In this document: positions 55,198 to 64,000 of the stretch, one piece after another
Position numbering within the stretch: position 1 is the stretch's first letter
Layout of the letters: every line of letters starts with the position of its first letter
Origin: Planctomycetota bacterium
Lineage (GTDB): Bacteria > Planctomycetota > UBA8742 > UBA2392
Length of the DNA: 64,000 nucleotides
Direction of reading: 5' to 3'
Assembly: GCA_027493625.1 (NCBI GenBank)
Contig: JAOSKM010000001.1
Span: 277,489 to 341,488 of the forward strand
Notes under the pieces: model-generated
The model's input: only the letters and a program-made list of their open reading frames with translations
Database searches by the model: none
What the model was told of the DNA's origin: nothing
Position numbers and translations under genes: made by a program

Positions 55198-55847
55198 TAC
55201 TTCACCAGGTTGATGATTTCCTGGGTGATGTCCATGACGTATGCGTTCTTGCGGTCCTTGGTGCCCGGCGTCAGCAGCACCGGCTTGGACATCAGCGACT
55301 GCGCGTAGGCGCCGCCCGAGAAGAAGTCGGCCTCGGCGGCTTCCACGGTGTAGTCCTGCATCACGATGTCGTAGCCCTCGCGTTTGGCGAACTTGTCGAT
55401 TTCCTCCATCACCATTACCAGCACGTCCTTCTGGTACTGGGCCAGCAGGGCGCCCAGGTACTTCTGCTGTTCCTCCTTGCTGATCTTGTGGGTTTCCTGG
55501 AGGGCCTTGAGCTCGACGCGGCGGGCCGTGCGCTCTTCTTCGGTGGTCGCGCGGCGCAGCTCCGCGACCTTGGTGTTGTACTCCTGCTCCATCTTCTGGT
55601 CCTGCTTGCTTAACTCGTCCCGGGCGGTATCCCACAGGTTCTTGAGTTCCCGGAACTTGCGCGACTGGCGCGATGCTTCCTCCAGGTTGATCATCGCGAT
55701 GCGCACGGCGCCGCTCTTGGCGCGCTCGGGTGCCGCGTTCACGGTTTCGGCGGGCTCGGCCGTCTTGAGCGAATCATGGATCAGGCTGCCGGCAAAACCG
55801 GCTGCGCAGGCAAGCAGCACGAATGCAAGGAAGGAAAGGCGCTTCAT
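55197..55847 (-). CDS. OmpH/Skp-family periplasmic chaperone
   Basis: 216 residues with a signal peptide (MKRLSFLAFVLLACAAGFAG). VRIAMINLEEASRQSRKFRE begins the family core, followed by coiled-coil arms (KQDQKMEQEYNTKVAELRRA; KISKEEQQKYLGALLAQYQK) and the C-terminal strand GYDIVMQDYTVEAAEADFF. Skp binds unfolded outer-membrane proteins en route to BamA, whose gene is upstream in the same run. GGAG before ATG 55847 fixes the start. Confidence 0.88.
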   Translation of the reverse strand: MKRLSFLAFVLLACAAGFAGSLIHDSLKTAEPAETVNAAPERAKSGAVRIAMINLEEASRQSRKFRELKNLWDTARDELSKQDQKMEQEYNTKVAELRRATTEEERTARRVELKALQETHKISKEEQQKYLGALLAQYQKDVLVMVMEEIDKFAKREGYDIVMQDYTVEAAEADFFSGGAYAQSLMSKPVLLTPGTKDRKNAYVMDITQEIINLVK

Positions 55848-57640
55848 GTCGAATCTCCAGAGGCTGTAGGTCCCCGCAGGATGGTAGGGGCAAAGCTCTT
55901 GCCGCGTCAAGCTGTGAATCGCCTGGTGAAGCCTTTTACGGTTAGTACGTGCCAACCCGCGTCATTCGTCTTTGGGCTGCTCGGGCACGCCGCCCTTCTT
56001 CATGGCGGCGGCCATGTCGTTGGTGATGTCGGTGACGAATACGTTGTCACCCACCGAGGCCCCCGGGGCATCCAGCACGACCTGGCTCATCAGTTTCTGG
56101 GCGTAAGCGCCGCTGTTGAAGAAGTCGCTGTGTTCCTCCTCAACGTCGTAGTTCTGCAAGACGAGGTTGAAGCCATTCTGCCGCACGTAGCGGCGGAGAT
56201 TCTCCAGCACCTCGCGCAGCACTTCCTGCTGATACATGGAAAGCAGCGCGGCCAGGTACTTCTGCTGCTCTTCCTTTGCGGTGGCGCTGGTCTCCTCGAG
56301 CGCCTGTAGCTCGATGCGGAGCTGCATTCGTTCCTCATCGTCGCGTGTCCTGCCCAACTCCTTCAGCTTCGTGTCATACTCTTCATCCAGCTTCTGCAGG
56401 TAGGCCTTGTTGGGCCGGGCGGATTCCTGACAGTTTAGACCGGGCGCATGCCTGACACTTTCCTCTTGTACAACTTCCCCTTTGACGTTGCACGGTTGCT
56501 GCCGATCGGCCTCAACTCACGTCTGCGCTCATCAAACGTCGCCAACTCCAGGCTTCCGAACTTCAGGCGCCACTCGCCGTCCTCCACTTCCACAGCACCT
56601 ACCAGCTCGTTGCCCAGCGCCTCGCTCAGGTACACTTGCACGCCTCTCAGCCGCAGCGTTCCCTCCGGCTTCACGCGCCGCTTCTCGTAATGGCCGGGAT
56701 ACTCCGGATCAGCCAACTCTCCCGGATACTCGCGCAGCGCACCCTCGTACCGGCTCGCCGGCGTCGCACAATCGAGCGCCTCGTGCGGCCGTTCAAAGTT
56801 GAAGTCCTCCACCCAGTCGTTGAAGCGTCCCTGCTGGCGCTTCATGTTCGCCGCCGGCGGTCTGGCCGTTTCGGCCTTCAGCGTCCGGTGCATCCTCTCG
56901 TGACGCCCGTTTTCCTGAGGCTTGCCCGGCCGGATGCGCTGCAGCGTGATCCCCAGCTTGAGCCACCACACGCCAAGTCTCGTCAGCCTGGCCGCACCGT
57001 TGCTCGCAAAGGGCGTCCCGTTGTCGCTGCGGATGGCGTCGGGAAGGCCGTAGCGCTTGAAGGTCTGCTCGAAGCTGCGTCTTGCGCTGTCGTGTCTGGT
57101 TCCGTCATGGCCCTCGCAGCACAGGATCATGCGCGAGCAGGCGTCCGTCACGGTCAGCGGGTAGCACAGGTTGCCGTCGCCCAGCCTGAACTGACCCTTG
57201 TAGTCCACGCACCACACGCTGTTCGGCCCACCCGAGATCGCGCCGCTGCCGCCGTCACTATGACGGCGGCGGCAGCGGCGCCCGGGCTGGATCAGGCCTG
57301 CCCGTTTCAGGATGTCGTTCATCGTGCTCAGCGCCGGCAGCTCGATGCCGGGGTGGACGCGCTCCAGCAGAGGCCGCAGCTTCTTCGGGCCCCAGGTGGG
57401 GTGAGCCTTGCGGGCGGCAAGGATCAGCGCGCGGATGTCGGCAGACGTTTCGTTGGGGTGGCTGTGGGCGGCCTTGCTGCGGTCTTCGAGGGCCGGATAG
57501 CCGCCCTGCTTGAATCGCCGGATCCACAGATGGCCGGTTTCGCGGGTGATGCCGTAGGTCGCGCAGAGACCGCTGACGGAGCCCTTTTCGGCAATCCAGT
57601 CGTTGATGAAGTTGATTCGTTCGGTTGACCTGCCCCCGTT

Positions 57641-58465
57641 TTATGTACCGGTTGTTATGAGAGTCGGTTGCTCGGCCGCGTACTCCGCCGGGGTACGGTA
57701 CCCCAGCGATGAGTGCGGCCGCTCATGGTTGTACTCCCATTGCCACCTTCTCGACAGCAGTTTCGCTTCCTCAACGCTTGTCCACAACTCCTGCTCCAGC
57801 AGCTCGTCGCTCAGCCGGGCGTGGAAGCTCTCCGCATAGCCGTTCTGCCACGGGCTTCCAGGCTCCACATACAGCGTCTCCACCTTCGCCCTCTTCAGCC
57901 AGCTTTTCAAAGCTATGGCGATGAACTCCGGGCCGTTGTCGCTTCTTATGTGCATCGGTGCTCCGTGCCGCTTCATGGCCTCCGCGATCGCCTCGATCAC
58001 GTCCACGGCTTTGAAGCTGCGTCCCACCTCAAGCACCAGACACTCCCGCGTCCACTCATCGACCACACTCAGCCACTTCAAGGCCCGGCCGTCTGTCGTG
58101 CGATCATGGGTGAAATCCCACGCCCACACATGATTCCGGTGCTCCACACGCCTTGCCGCGCAGCCGTTGCTGCCTTGGCCGGTGGCCCGCTTCTTGCGCC
58201 GTCTCTGCGGCACCTTCAGGCCGTGTTTTCTCCACAGCCGGTGGACCCGCTTGCGGTTCACCCTGAAGCCCTCCCGTCGCAGCAGGCTCCAGACGCGGCG
58301 GTAGCCATAGCGCGGGTGCTTGCCCGCCAGCTCCAGCATCCGCTTCACAAGCGCTTCTTCTTGTGACCGCCTTTGCGGTTTGTAGCGCTGCGTGCTGCGT
58401 GCCTGACCGACCGTCTTGCAGGCCTTGCGTTCCGATGCCCCCAGCGCGCGCTGCACGTGTTTCAC
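57641..58465 (-). CDS. IS3-family transposase OrfB (DDE integrase)
   Basis: At least 274 residues. HTH_21 region HPRYGYRRVWSLLRREGFRV; rve catalytic residues in WAWDFTHD, IRSDNGPEF and QNGYAESFHARLSDE; tail YNHERPHSSLGYRTPAEYAA. The frame extends upstream of 58465 toward orfA (TPARRRQAVKHVQRAL) and is -1 relative to orfA, as expected for the programmed OrfAB fusion of this family. Appears intact. Confidence 0.92.
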   Translation of the reverse strand: MKHVQRALGASERKACKTVGQARSTQRYKPQRRSQEEALVKRMLELAGKHPRYGYRRVWSLLRREGFRVNRKRVHRLWRKHGLKVPQRRRKKRATGQGSNGCAARRVEHRNHVWAWDFTHDRTTDGRALKWLSVVDEWTRECLVLEVGRSFKAVDVIEAIAEAMKRHGAPMHIRSDNGPEFIAIALKSWLKRAKVETLYVEPGSPWQNGYAESFHARLSDELLEQELWTSVEEAKLLSRRWQWEYNHERPHSSLGYRTPAEYAAEQPTLITTGT

Positions 58466-58488
58466 GGCCTGTCTGCGGCGCGCCGGGG

Positions 58489-58767
58489 TTAGAAGTTTCC
58501 CTCGGCGATGTCCTTCAAGGCCTGCTTTTCCAGCGTCAGGTCGGCCACCGCCTTCTTGAGCTGCTTGTTCTCGGCCTCCAGTTGTTTGAGGCGCTTCATG
58601 GTGTTGCCCTTGGCGCCGCCGTACTGGCTCTTCCAGCGGAAGTACGTCTGCTGGCTGACCCCGATCTTCTTGCAGACCTGCTCGACCGACAGGCCCGCGG
58701 CCAGGTCAGCCTCGGCGTCACGCAGCAGGGCGATGACCTGCTCGGGCGTTCGACGTTTGCGTTTCAT
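58489..58767 (-). CDS. IS3-family transposase OrfA
   Basis: 92 residues: MKRKRRTPEQVIALLRDAEA; helix-turn-helix LSVEQVCKKIGVSQQTYFRW; leucine-zipper-like KRLKQLEAENKQLKKAVADL. It ends GNF-stop just before orfB, in the arrangement used for -1 frameshifting. ATG 58767 is at the family's usual start. Confidence 0.92.
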   Translation of the reverse strand: MKRKRRTPEQVIALLRDAEADLAAGLSVEQVCKKIGVSQQTYFRWKSQYGGAKGNTMKRLKQLEAENKQLKKAVADLTLEKQALKDIAEGNF

Positions 58768-59249
58768 GACAGTCCTTTCCGGCCTCACGGCCGCTCAGAA
58801 CTCTCATAACACCTGGCTCAGTTTTCGGGGAGCAGACCACGGTCACCGGACAGGTCTCTTTCCAGGGCATCGGCAGTCTCCTTGCCGCCCAAGTTACCTG
58901 TCAGGCATCCGCCCGGTTCAAAGTGTCAGGCATCCCCCGGTTCGTACCCCTGCATGTCCTGCTGCGCGACCTCCCACTTAGCTCTGAGCTTCTGGAAGGT
59001 TCGTGAAGCGCGGGCCACCTTCTCCAGATTCACGACCGCCACTCGCATGGTTTGGGGCGCGGCGTTCACCGGGGCGGGTGTCACCAGCCTGCTTCCGACC
59101 AAAGTGCAGAGTGTCGCGACGATGGCCGCAACGGCGGCGGCGCCAAGGCAGTTTCGGAACATGGCTGGGCTCCTGAGAGAACGTTCGCAGTGTAGCGAAC
59201 CGGGGCTAAATTGGGTAACGGCACCGTGCCCGCGCGTCTGCGTTGTCCG

Positions 59250-62200
59250 CTAGAAGCCGAAGCCGAGGTTGATGCTGATGACTTCTTCCCGGTTGCCCGG
59301 CTGGTTCAGGATGGGGAAGCCGAAGTCCAGCGCGAAGGGCACCGGCAGGATCGGCAGCAGCAGGCGCAGGCCCACGCCGCCCGACACGGTCCAGCCCTCG
59401 CCGTCGAAGGTGTTCAGCGTGGGGGACAACTCGCCCGCGTCGACAAAGCCCACCAGCCACAGGTTGCCGGGGAAGATCGGCAGGCGCAGCTCGGCGAAGC
59501 CGGTCACCATGAAATTGCCGCCGATCGCGATGTCGTTGCGGCTGGGACCCACGCCCGCGTACTCATAGCCGCGCAACGTTCCGCGGCCGGTGATCGAGTT
59601 GCCGCCCAGGAAGAAGCGCTGGCTGAAGGGAATTCGGTCGGTGTCGCTGTGGACGTCCTGCCATGAGGACGACACGTTCAACGCCAGCACCAGCGTGCGG
59701 ATGCTGTCCAGCTCGGCGATCGGCAGGTACAGGCTGGCGCTGCCGCGCATCGACCAGAAGTCGAGCGTGCCCCCAGCAGGCCGCCGGTGTACTCGAAGCG
59801 GTAGCTGAGGTCGAAACCGGTGGTGGGGAACTGCGGGTTGTCTGTCGTGCTCCAGCGGATTTCGCTCCAGACCGTGCTGAGCGTCGAGCTGCCCTTGTCG
59901 CGCTTGATTTCCTCGGGCGCGTTGGAGGCGATGTCCTTCAACTCGATGATCTCGTAACTGTAGCCGAAGCGCCACGACACGTCGGGAAACACGCGCCATC
60001 CGACGTACGGGTCCACGCCGATGCGTCCCCGCGTGTAGTCACCGCGGTCCAGCGACTCGTAACCCGCGCTGACTCCGCCGGAAAGCGGATAGCCGAAAAG
60101 CCAGGGCTCGTCAAAACTGATGCGGTACACCTGCTGGCGGTCGATCGGGGGCTGGGCCGTGAAGGTCAGCGACTGCCCGGCGCCCGTGAAGCTGAAGTTT
60201 GGCTCGCCCCAGATCCATGAAACCAGCGAGCTGATGTCGAAATTCATCAGCGTCAGGTCCACCGTGGCCGTGAACCCGGTCGATGAGTTGAAGCCCGCCG
60301 CGAAGTTGAATCGGTTGGTGCGGCCTTCCACGAGGTCGTAGTCGATGTCGGTGTACTCGATCACACCGTCCTCGGTGATCACGGTGCGCGGGTTGGAGCG
60401 GCTGATCACGCCCTGGCCGGGCGCGGCCTGCTCGAACCACTGGGTGCGGCGCAGGCGCAGGTCGGACAGGCGCTGGCGGTTGCGGTCGTAGACGTCGCCG
60501 GGGTAGAGGTTGATGTAGCGGCGTACCACGTCGTCGCGGGTGGCGTCGTTGCCGCGGATGTTGACGGTGCCGACGTAGCTCTTGTGTCCCTGCTGCAGGC
60601 GGATGATCAGCTCGGTGCGGCGCACGGGCCAGGGGGTTTGCCAATCCGTCTCCACGTAGTCGCTGCGCGTTTCCACGCGCACGAACTCGAGCTCGATGTT
60701 CGAATAGCCTTTGCTGGCCAGCAACGCGCGGATGGCGCCTGCATAGCCCTCGGTCTGCTTGGCGATGTCGCCGGTCAGCGCGTATTCGTCGTAGGGCACC
60801 GGCTCGGACAGTTCAAACGAGCGGAACCAGCGCCCCTTGGCCTCGTCCTGCAGTCCGGCCAGGTAGTCGGCGCCGAAACGCTCGAGGGCCTGCTCGGGCG
60901 TGAGTTCTGCGCCCTCCAACTGCAGCCATTCCAGCAGCTCTTCCCAGGTTATCACCGGCTGATCGAACTCCGCGGGCTCGGCGCCCTTGGGCACCCTCGG
61001 CGAGCGCGTGGCGTACTCCACGCGAACGTTGGTGATCGCGTACGGCGAACCGGGCTCGACGTGGAAGATCACGTTGATGCGGTTGCGGGTTTCATTGAGC
61101 TGGAAGTTCGCGAACGACACCCGCGCGTCCAGCCAGCCTCGCGAGCGGAAGTAGCTCTGCAGCGTCTCCGCGTCGCGTACCACGTCGGCCTCAACGTATG
61201 GGCCGCCCTCCTTGGTGCGCATGTCCTGGCCCAGCACCGCCGCGCGTTCCGCAGCGTCGGACGACAGGAAGGTGTACCAGAACGACAGAACCGGTCCGAA
61301 GAACCCGCCGATACGCCCGCCGCTCAAGGCGTCGTTGCCGGGCGACTTCACCTCGTCCAGCCCGGTGAACTTGATGTCGCCCACCAGCCACTCCGGGCCT
61401 TCGTAGACCTCGAAAATCAGCACCAGCTTGCCGCCGTAGCCGTCTTCAATCAGCTCGGCGCAGCGGCTCAGCGTGCTCTCGGTAAGCTGGCCGTAGCCCT
61501 CCAGAAGCGCGGCCCGGTCATACTGTTCGGGCAGGCTGATCAGGCGGGGCTTGACGGTGGCGAACGGAAAGCCGTTCACCTTGTAGTAGGACTTGATCTG
61601 CTCCGCGGCGCCGAGGATGTTGGCGGCGTTCGCGTCGGTGACGATGTCGCCCTCAAAGGCCGCGCGCGGGAAGTAGCGGGGGCCGACCAGCTGGCCCGGT
61701 TCCGGCTCGGTGGGCAGGTCGCGGATCGGCTCGATGCCAGCGACCACGCGCTCCAGGGTGGACTTCCAGCCCGACTGATAAACGCCCGAGAACTGCAGGA
61801 TCGCCAGCGACTGGTTCTGGATCACGCGGAACAGCAGGTCCACGCCCTTTTCGGTGTACTTGTACTCGGCGCGGATATCGAGGAAGCCGCCGGTGTCGTA
61901 CATGCGCTTGAGGTCGGCATCCATGCGGCGGATGCTGAACTCGGCCCCTTCGGCGCTGTCCATCTGGTTGCGGGCGCGCCAGAAGTCGGTCACGCCCTGC
62001 TCGGTCCATTTGCCGCGCAGGGGCGCCACCACGCGGATCCGCCAGATGGTCGGCTGCGTGAAGACCAGCTGGATCGCCACCGTGTCGGCCTTGGTGTCGT
62101 AGTCGATCTTCAGCACTTCCACGGCCGGGAACAGGTGGCTGGTCCGGGTGAGGTACCGGATATCCTTGTCCAGCTCGTCGCTGCTGAAGGTGCGGCCCTG

Positions 62201-62389
62201 GGCCGTGCGCATGGCCTCGAAGATTTTCTGGCGGGGGGCGCTGTCGGGGGCGCGCTCGTAGACTTTGTCCTCGGACTTGACGAACAGCTCGATGGAGCTG
62301 ACCCGTTTGCCCTCTGCACCCACGGGCACCACCTGCGCAAACAGCAGGGGCGTCCCGAGGCACAGGATGAACAGCAGAACAAGGCGCAA
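59250..62389 (-). CDS. bamA: BamA/Omp85 outer-membrane assembly protein (frameshifted at a G-run)
   Basis: About 1046 residues after repair, longer than the ~800 of Escherichia coli. TTG 62389 gives a signal peptide (MRLVLLFILCLGTPLLFAQV). Several POTRA domains follow (DKDIRYLTRTSHLFPAVEVL; LQSYFRSRGWLDARVSFANF; KSYVGTVNIRGNDATRDDVV). The 16-strand barrel region begins near FNFAAGFNSSTGFTATVDLT and ends in the beta-signal ...SINLGFGF with terminal Phe. The frame breaks at the five-C run 59770-59774; six give GGLLGGTLDFWSMRGSASLY. Inserts and folds outer-membrane proteins; ompH genes follow in the same run. Confidence 0.9.
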
Positions 62390-62459
62390 GTCACGTCCCC
62401 ATCAATCGTAGCGGGGTGTTATAGGGGCACGTTGCCGCACTGGCCAGAGGCTTGGGGGA

Positions 62460-64000
62460 TCAGTACTCAAGTTCACCATCGAAGGCGAGCTTCTTGCCTT
62501 TTCGCGTCTTTGGTTTCGCTTTTGGCGCCTTTTTGAAGGTGACGTTAGCAACCGGCGGCATGTCGACTTTTTTGCCGTCAAAAAGGTCCTGAATGGTCAG
62601 GAGTTGCAAGCGTGGGTGCTTCCCACCCCAGGGCGAGTCATAGAAGCCGGCACTTGCGGCCTCCGCGTGCATGGGCTTTGAGAAGTCTTCCAGAGAAATC
62701 AACACGCCAATGGCGGCTTGTTCGCGGTCGACTACTCCTCGCAAGTCCCGCACATCCGTCGCCTTCAGCTTGCCGCTCTTCACGGAGATGACGATTTGCT
62801 TTGTCTCTCCGCCCTCCGGCTCATCGTGAAAGTACAGTCTACCGTCAATACCTTGGTCTGCGCCCTTCTTTTGTTCGTAGGGGCGGGCATTGACCAAGTC
62901 CAGTGCCCACCACTGGAACTGAAACCGATCCTGTTTGGCGAGTGCTGTTGCGCCGGTCATGTCTTTGGGCTGACCAACCACATCATACGCATCGCGAACT
63001 GAGTCACCGAAGGTATCGCGCATACGTTTCTTGATCAGGGTGATCGCAAGATGCGTTATATCAATCCCAATCCACTTACGGCCTAGTTTGTGAGCCGCGG
63101 CTACTGTCGTTCCGCACCCGCAAAAAGGGTCCAGCACGAGATCGCCTGGATTGCTGGACGCTTCGATTATTCGCTCGAGAAGAGCCTGTGGCTTCTGCGT
63201 TGGGTATCCCAGCCTCTCTTTGGCAGACTGATTGATACGGTCGATGTCTGTCCACACATCTCCCACGACGATCTCTCTAGCCTCTGGCTCGAATGGTTGA
63301 GCGGCCAATCTGCGTGGAAAGCCGCCGGCCTTGCCAGGCTTCGCCCAGTGAATCTGTCCGGCCCGATCCCACTCATCCATGACACTGTGTGCATTTGCCC
63401 AATGCCTACCCAGTTTCGACGGATCGAATCCCCTCCAAGGTCGTCCGCTTTCGCCGGACCGTGTAACGCCAGGCGCGGTCAACTCGAACGTCTGATACTT
63501 CTTCCCATCCGGTCCGGTTATAAGCGTGTGAGGTGTACGAGCAACGTCCCCAGGGATCACGATAGGATGAAAAAACCGCATCGTCGCTTTTTCGGTAGTA
63601 CAGAATGACGTCATGAACACGAGGCCACTTTCCCTCAGTGCTCCGAGCGTTGTGTCGCTTCCAAACGACTTCGGAACGGAACCGGTCTGGGCCCAGGGCC
63701 GCGTCCAATAACACCTTGAGGTAGTGGCTCGCAGTTGGGTCGCAATGCAAATACAGCGATGCATTACGCTTAAGCACCCTCCGCAATTCGTTCAACCGTG
63801 CCGACATCATTACGAGATAGGCCATGATGTCGGACTGTCCAAGAATTTTTCGTAGACCGACGAGTGCCTCAACCAACCGGTGTGACGCTGTTTGCTCTAA
63901 CGCCTGCTGGTACTCGCGTTCGGTTTCAATCGTCCAGTGCCAAGTGTCTTTGAACGCTTTGATCTGGCTCGCCGCTTCCGTGCCGTCCCGCTCCTGGAAG
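62460..64000 (-). CDS. DNA methyltransferase fused to a PD-(D/E)XK nuclease-like domain (partial, frameshifted)
   Basis: The frame is open to the window edge: ERDGTEAASQIKAFKDTWHW, then LRRVLKRNASLYLHCDPTAS and VILYYRKSD. At the six-A run 63570-63575 (five needed) the frame changes and continues HPIVIPGDVARTPHTLITGP, then RLGYPTQKPQALLERIIEAS and SAM motif I in LVLDPFCGCGTTVAAAHKLG. This motif order (I last) is the beta-class; the DPPY motif must lie beyond position 64000. The C-terminal 150 residues (KKGADQGIDGRLYF; KQIVISVKSGKLKATDVRDL) match an Mrr-type nuclease fold. Lower GC than neighbours suggests transfer. Could be a single-chain restriction-modification protein. Confidence 0.78.

Larger units (their letters stand above)
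57626..58839. mobile_element. IS3-family insertion sequence
   Basis: 1214 bp with imperfect terminal inverted repeats beginning TGACCTGCCCCCG (left) and TGGTCTGCTCCCCG (right, complement), both followed by GTTATGAGAGT. CGGT target duplications lie at 57622-57625 and 58840-58843. Carries overlapping-phase orfA and orfB. Confidence 0.9.
56435..58870 (-). pseudogene. IS481-family transposase, split by an IS3 element
   Basis: 5' fragment at 58870-58844 (ATG...MPWKETCPV), 3' fragment 57625-56435 (TERINFINDWIAEKGSVSGL onward). Joined through one CGGT target copy they give a 405-residue transposase with no other defect. The N-terminal helix-turn-helix is GSVSGLCATYGITRETGHLW. DDE catalytic residues are visible in WCVDYKGQF, SDNGTPF and QENGRHERM. 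Currently non-functional because the start codon is separated from the body by 1.2 kb. Confidence 0.9.
56430..58948. mobile_element. IS481-family insertion sequence (itself interrupted)
   Basis: Flanked by CCTG/CAGG target duplications at 56426-56429 and 58949-58952. Inner terminal inverted repeats GACCGGGCGCATGCCTGACA (left) and GAACCGGGGGATGCCTGACA (right, complement). The right end has a second copy of ATGCCTGACA. Without the nested IS3 element and its duplicate it would be about 1.3 kb. Confidence 0.85.
55962..59162 (-). pseudogene. second OmpH/Skp-family gene, split by nested insertion sequences
   Basis: The 5' part (59162-58953) encodes a signal peptide (MFRNCLGAAAVAAIVATLCT) and MRVAVVNLEKVARASRTFQK up to AQQDMQ. 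The 3' part (56429-55962) resumes ESARPNKAYLQKLDEEYDTK and runs to EQPKDE. Removing 56430-58952 (insertion plus one CAGG target copy) gives an exact in-frame join and a 225-residue OmpH. The coiled-coil arm is where the insertion sits. As it stands the first part ends 18 bases into the element at TGA. It is a tandem paralogue of the intact ompH, so function may be covered. Confidence 0.9.

Noticed and set aside
57258..57527. 89-codon frame overlapping the IS481 transposase
   Set aside because: Arg/Pro-rich alternative frame; the true transposase frame runs through the same DNA with helix-turn-helix and DDE motifs.
1..64000. tRNA, rRNA and CRISPR arrays
   Set aside because: No GTTCRANNC T-arm with matching acceptor stem, no rRNA core sequence and no regularly spaced direct repeats of 24-40 bases were found by eye.

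Overview
The window is high-GC bacterial DNA from a diderm with lipopolysaccharide. It carries an outer-membrane assembly and LPS block (BamA, two OmpH/Skp-like chaperones, two LptF/LptG-type permeases, a Kdo/WaaP-type kinase). It also carries many large secreted or membrane-anchored proteins: VIT-VWA, alpha-2-macroglobulin, FHA, Kelch/MORN, and pseudopilins. Together with dispersed palindromic intergenic repeats, this is reminiscent of Planctomycetota or a neighbouring uncultivated PVC/myxobacteria-like lineage. That placement is an inference from gene content; no 16S rRNA or tRNA gene was seen. Seven genes are broken at homopolymer runs while both halves stay conserved, which points to residual sequencing indels in a draft or metagenome assembly rather than mass gene decay.

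Layout. 0.1-9 kb: Na/Pi cotransporter, AAC(6')-like acetyltransferase, a radical SAM protein with an in-frame palindromic insertion, two membrane-anchored unknowns surrounded by two copies of a ~367 bp palindrome-rich element, and a zinc-peptidase-like secreted protein. 9-12 kb: a possible small structured RNA, an MshEN/zinc-ribbon protein and two type II-secretion-like pseudopilins. 12-15 kb: TPR protein, then nifU-nifS. The NifU scaffold domain has lost its usual cysteine ligands. 15-18.4 kb: orphan adenine methylase, family 2 glycosyltransferase, hexapeptide acyltransferase. 18.4-29 kb: DUF309 protein, SPFH/band-7 plus beta-propeller fusion, a secreted unknown and a giant TPR/alpha-2-macroglobulin protein. 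29-42 kb: a 1032-residue secreted unknown, an FHA-membrane-CAP protein followed by a protein with seven threonine-centred repeats, an archaeal-type (type II) GAPDH and a MORN/Kelch lipoprotein. 42-50 kb: tiny membrane protein, VIT-VWA protein, purN, two small unknowns, ileS, Trm112-like protein, and rpmH with a long C-terminal extension.

50-62.4 kb is the envelope block: lptF-like, a divergent kinase, then a minus-strand run bamA - ompH2 - ompH1 - nitroreductase - aroC - lptG-like with ATGA or TAG/GTG overlaps between most members. The second ompH is split by an IS481-family element, which is itself split by an IS3-family element. Both insertions have clean target duplications, and removing them restores both reading frames exactly. 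The window ends inside a fused DNA methyltransferase/PD-(D/E)XK protein.
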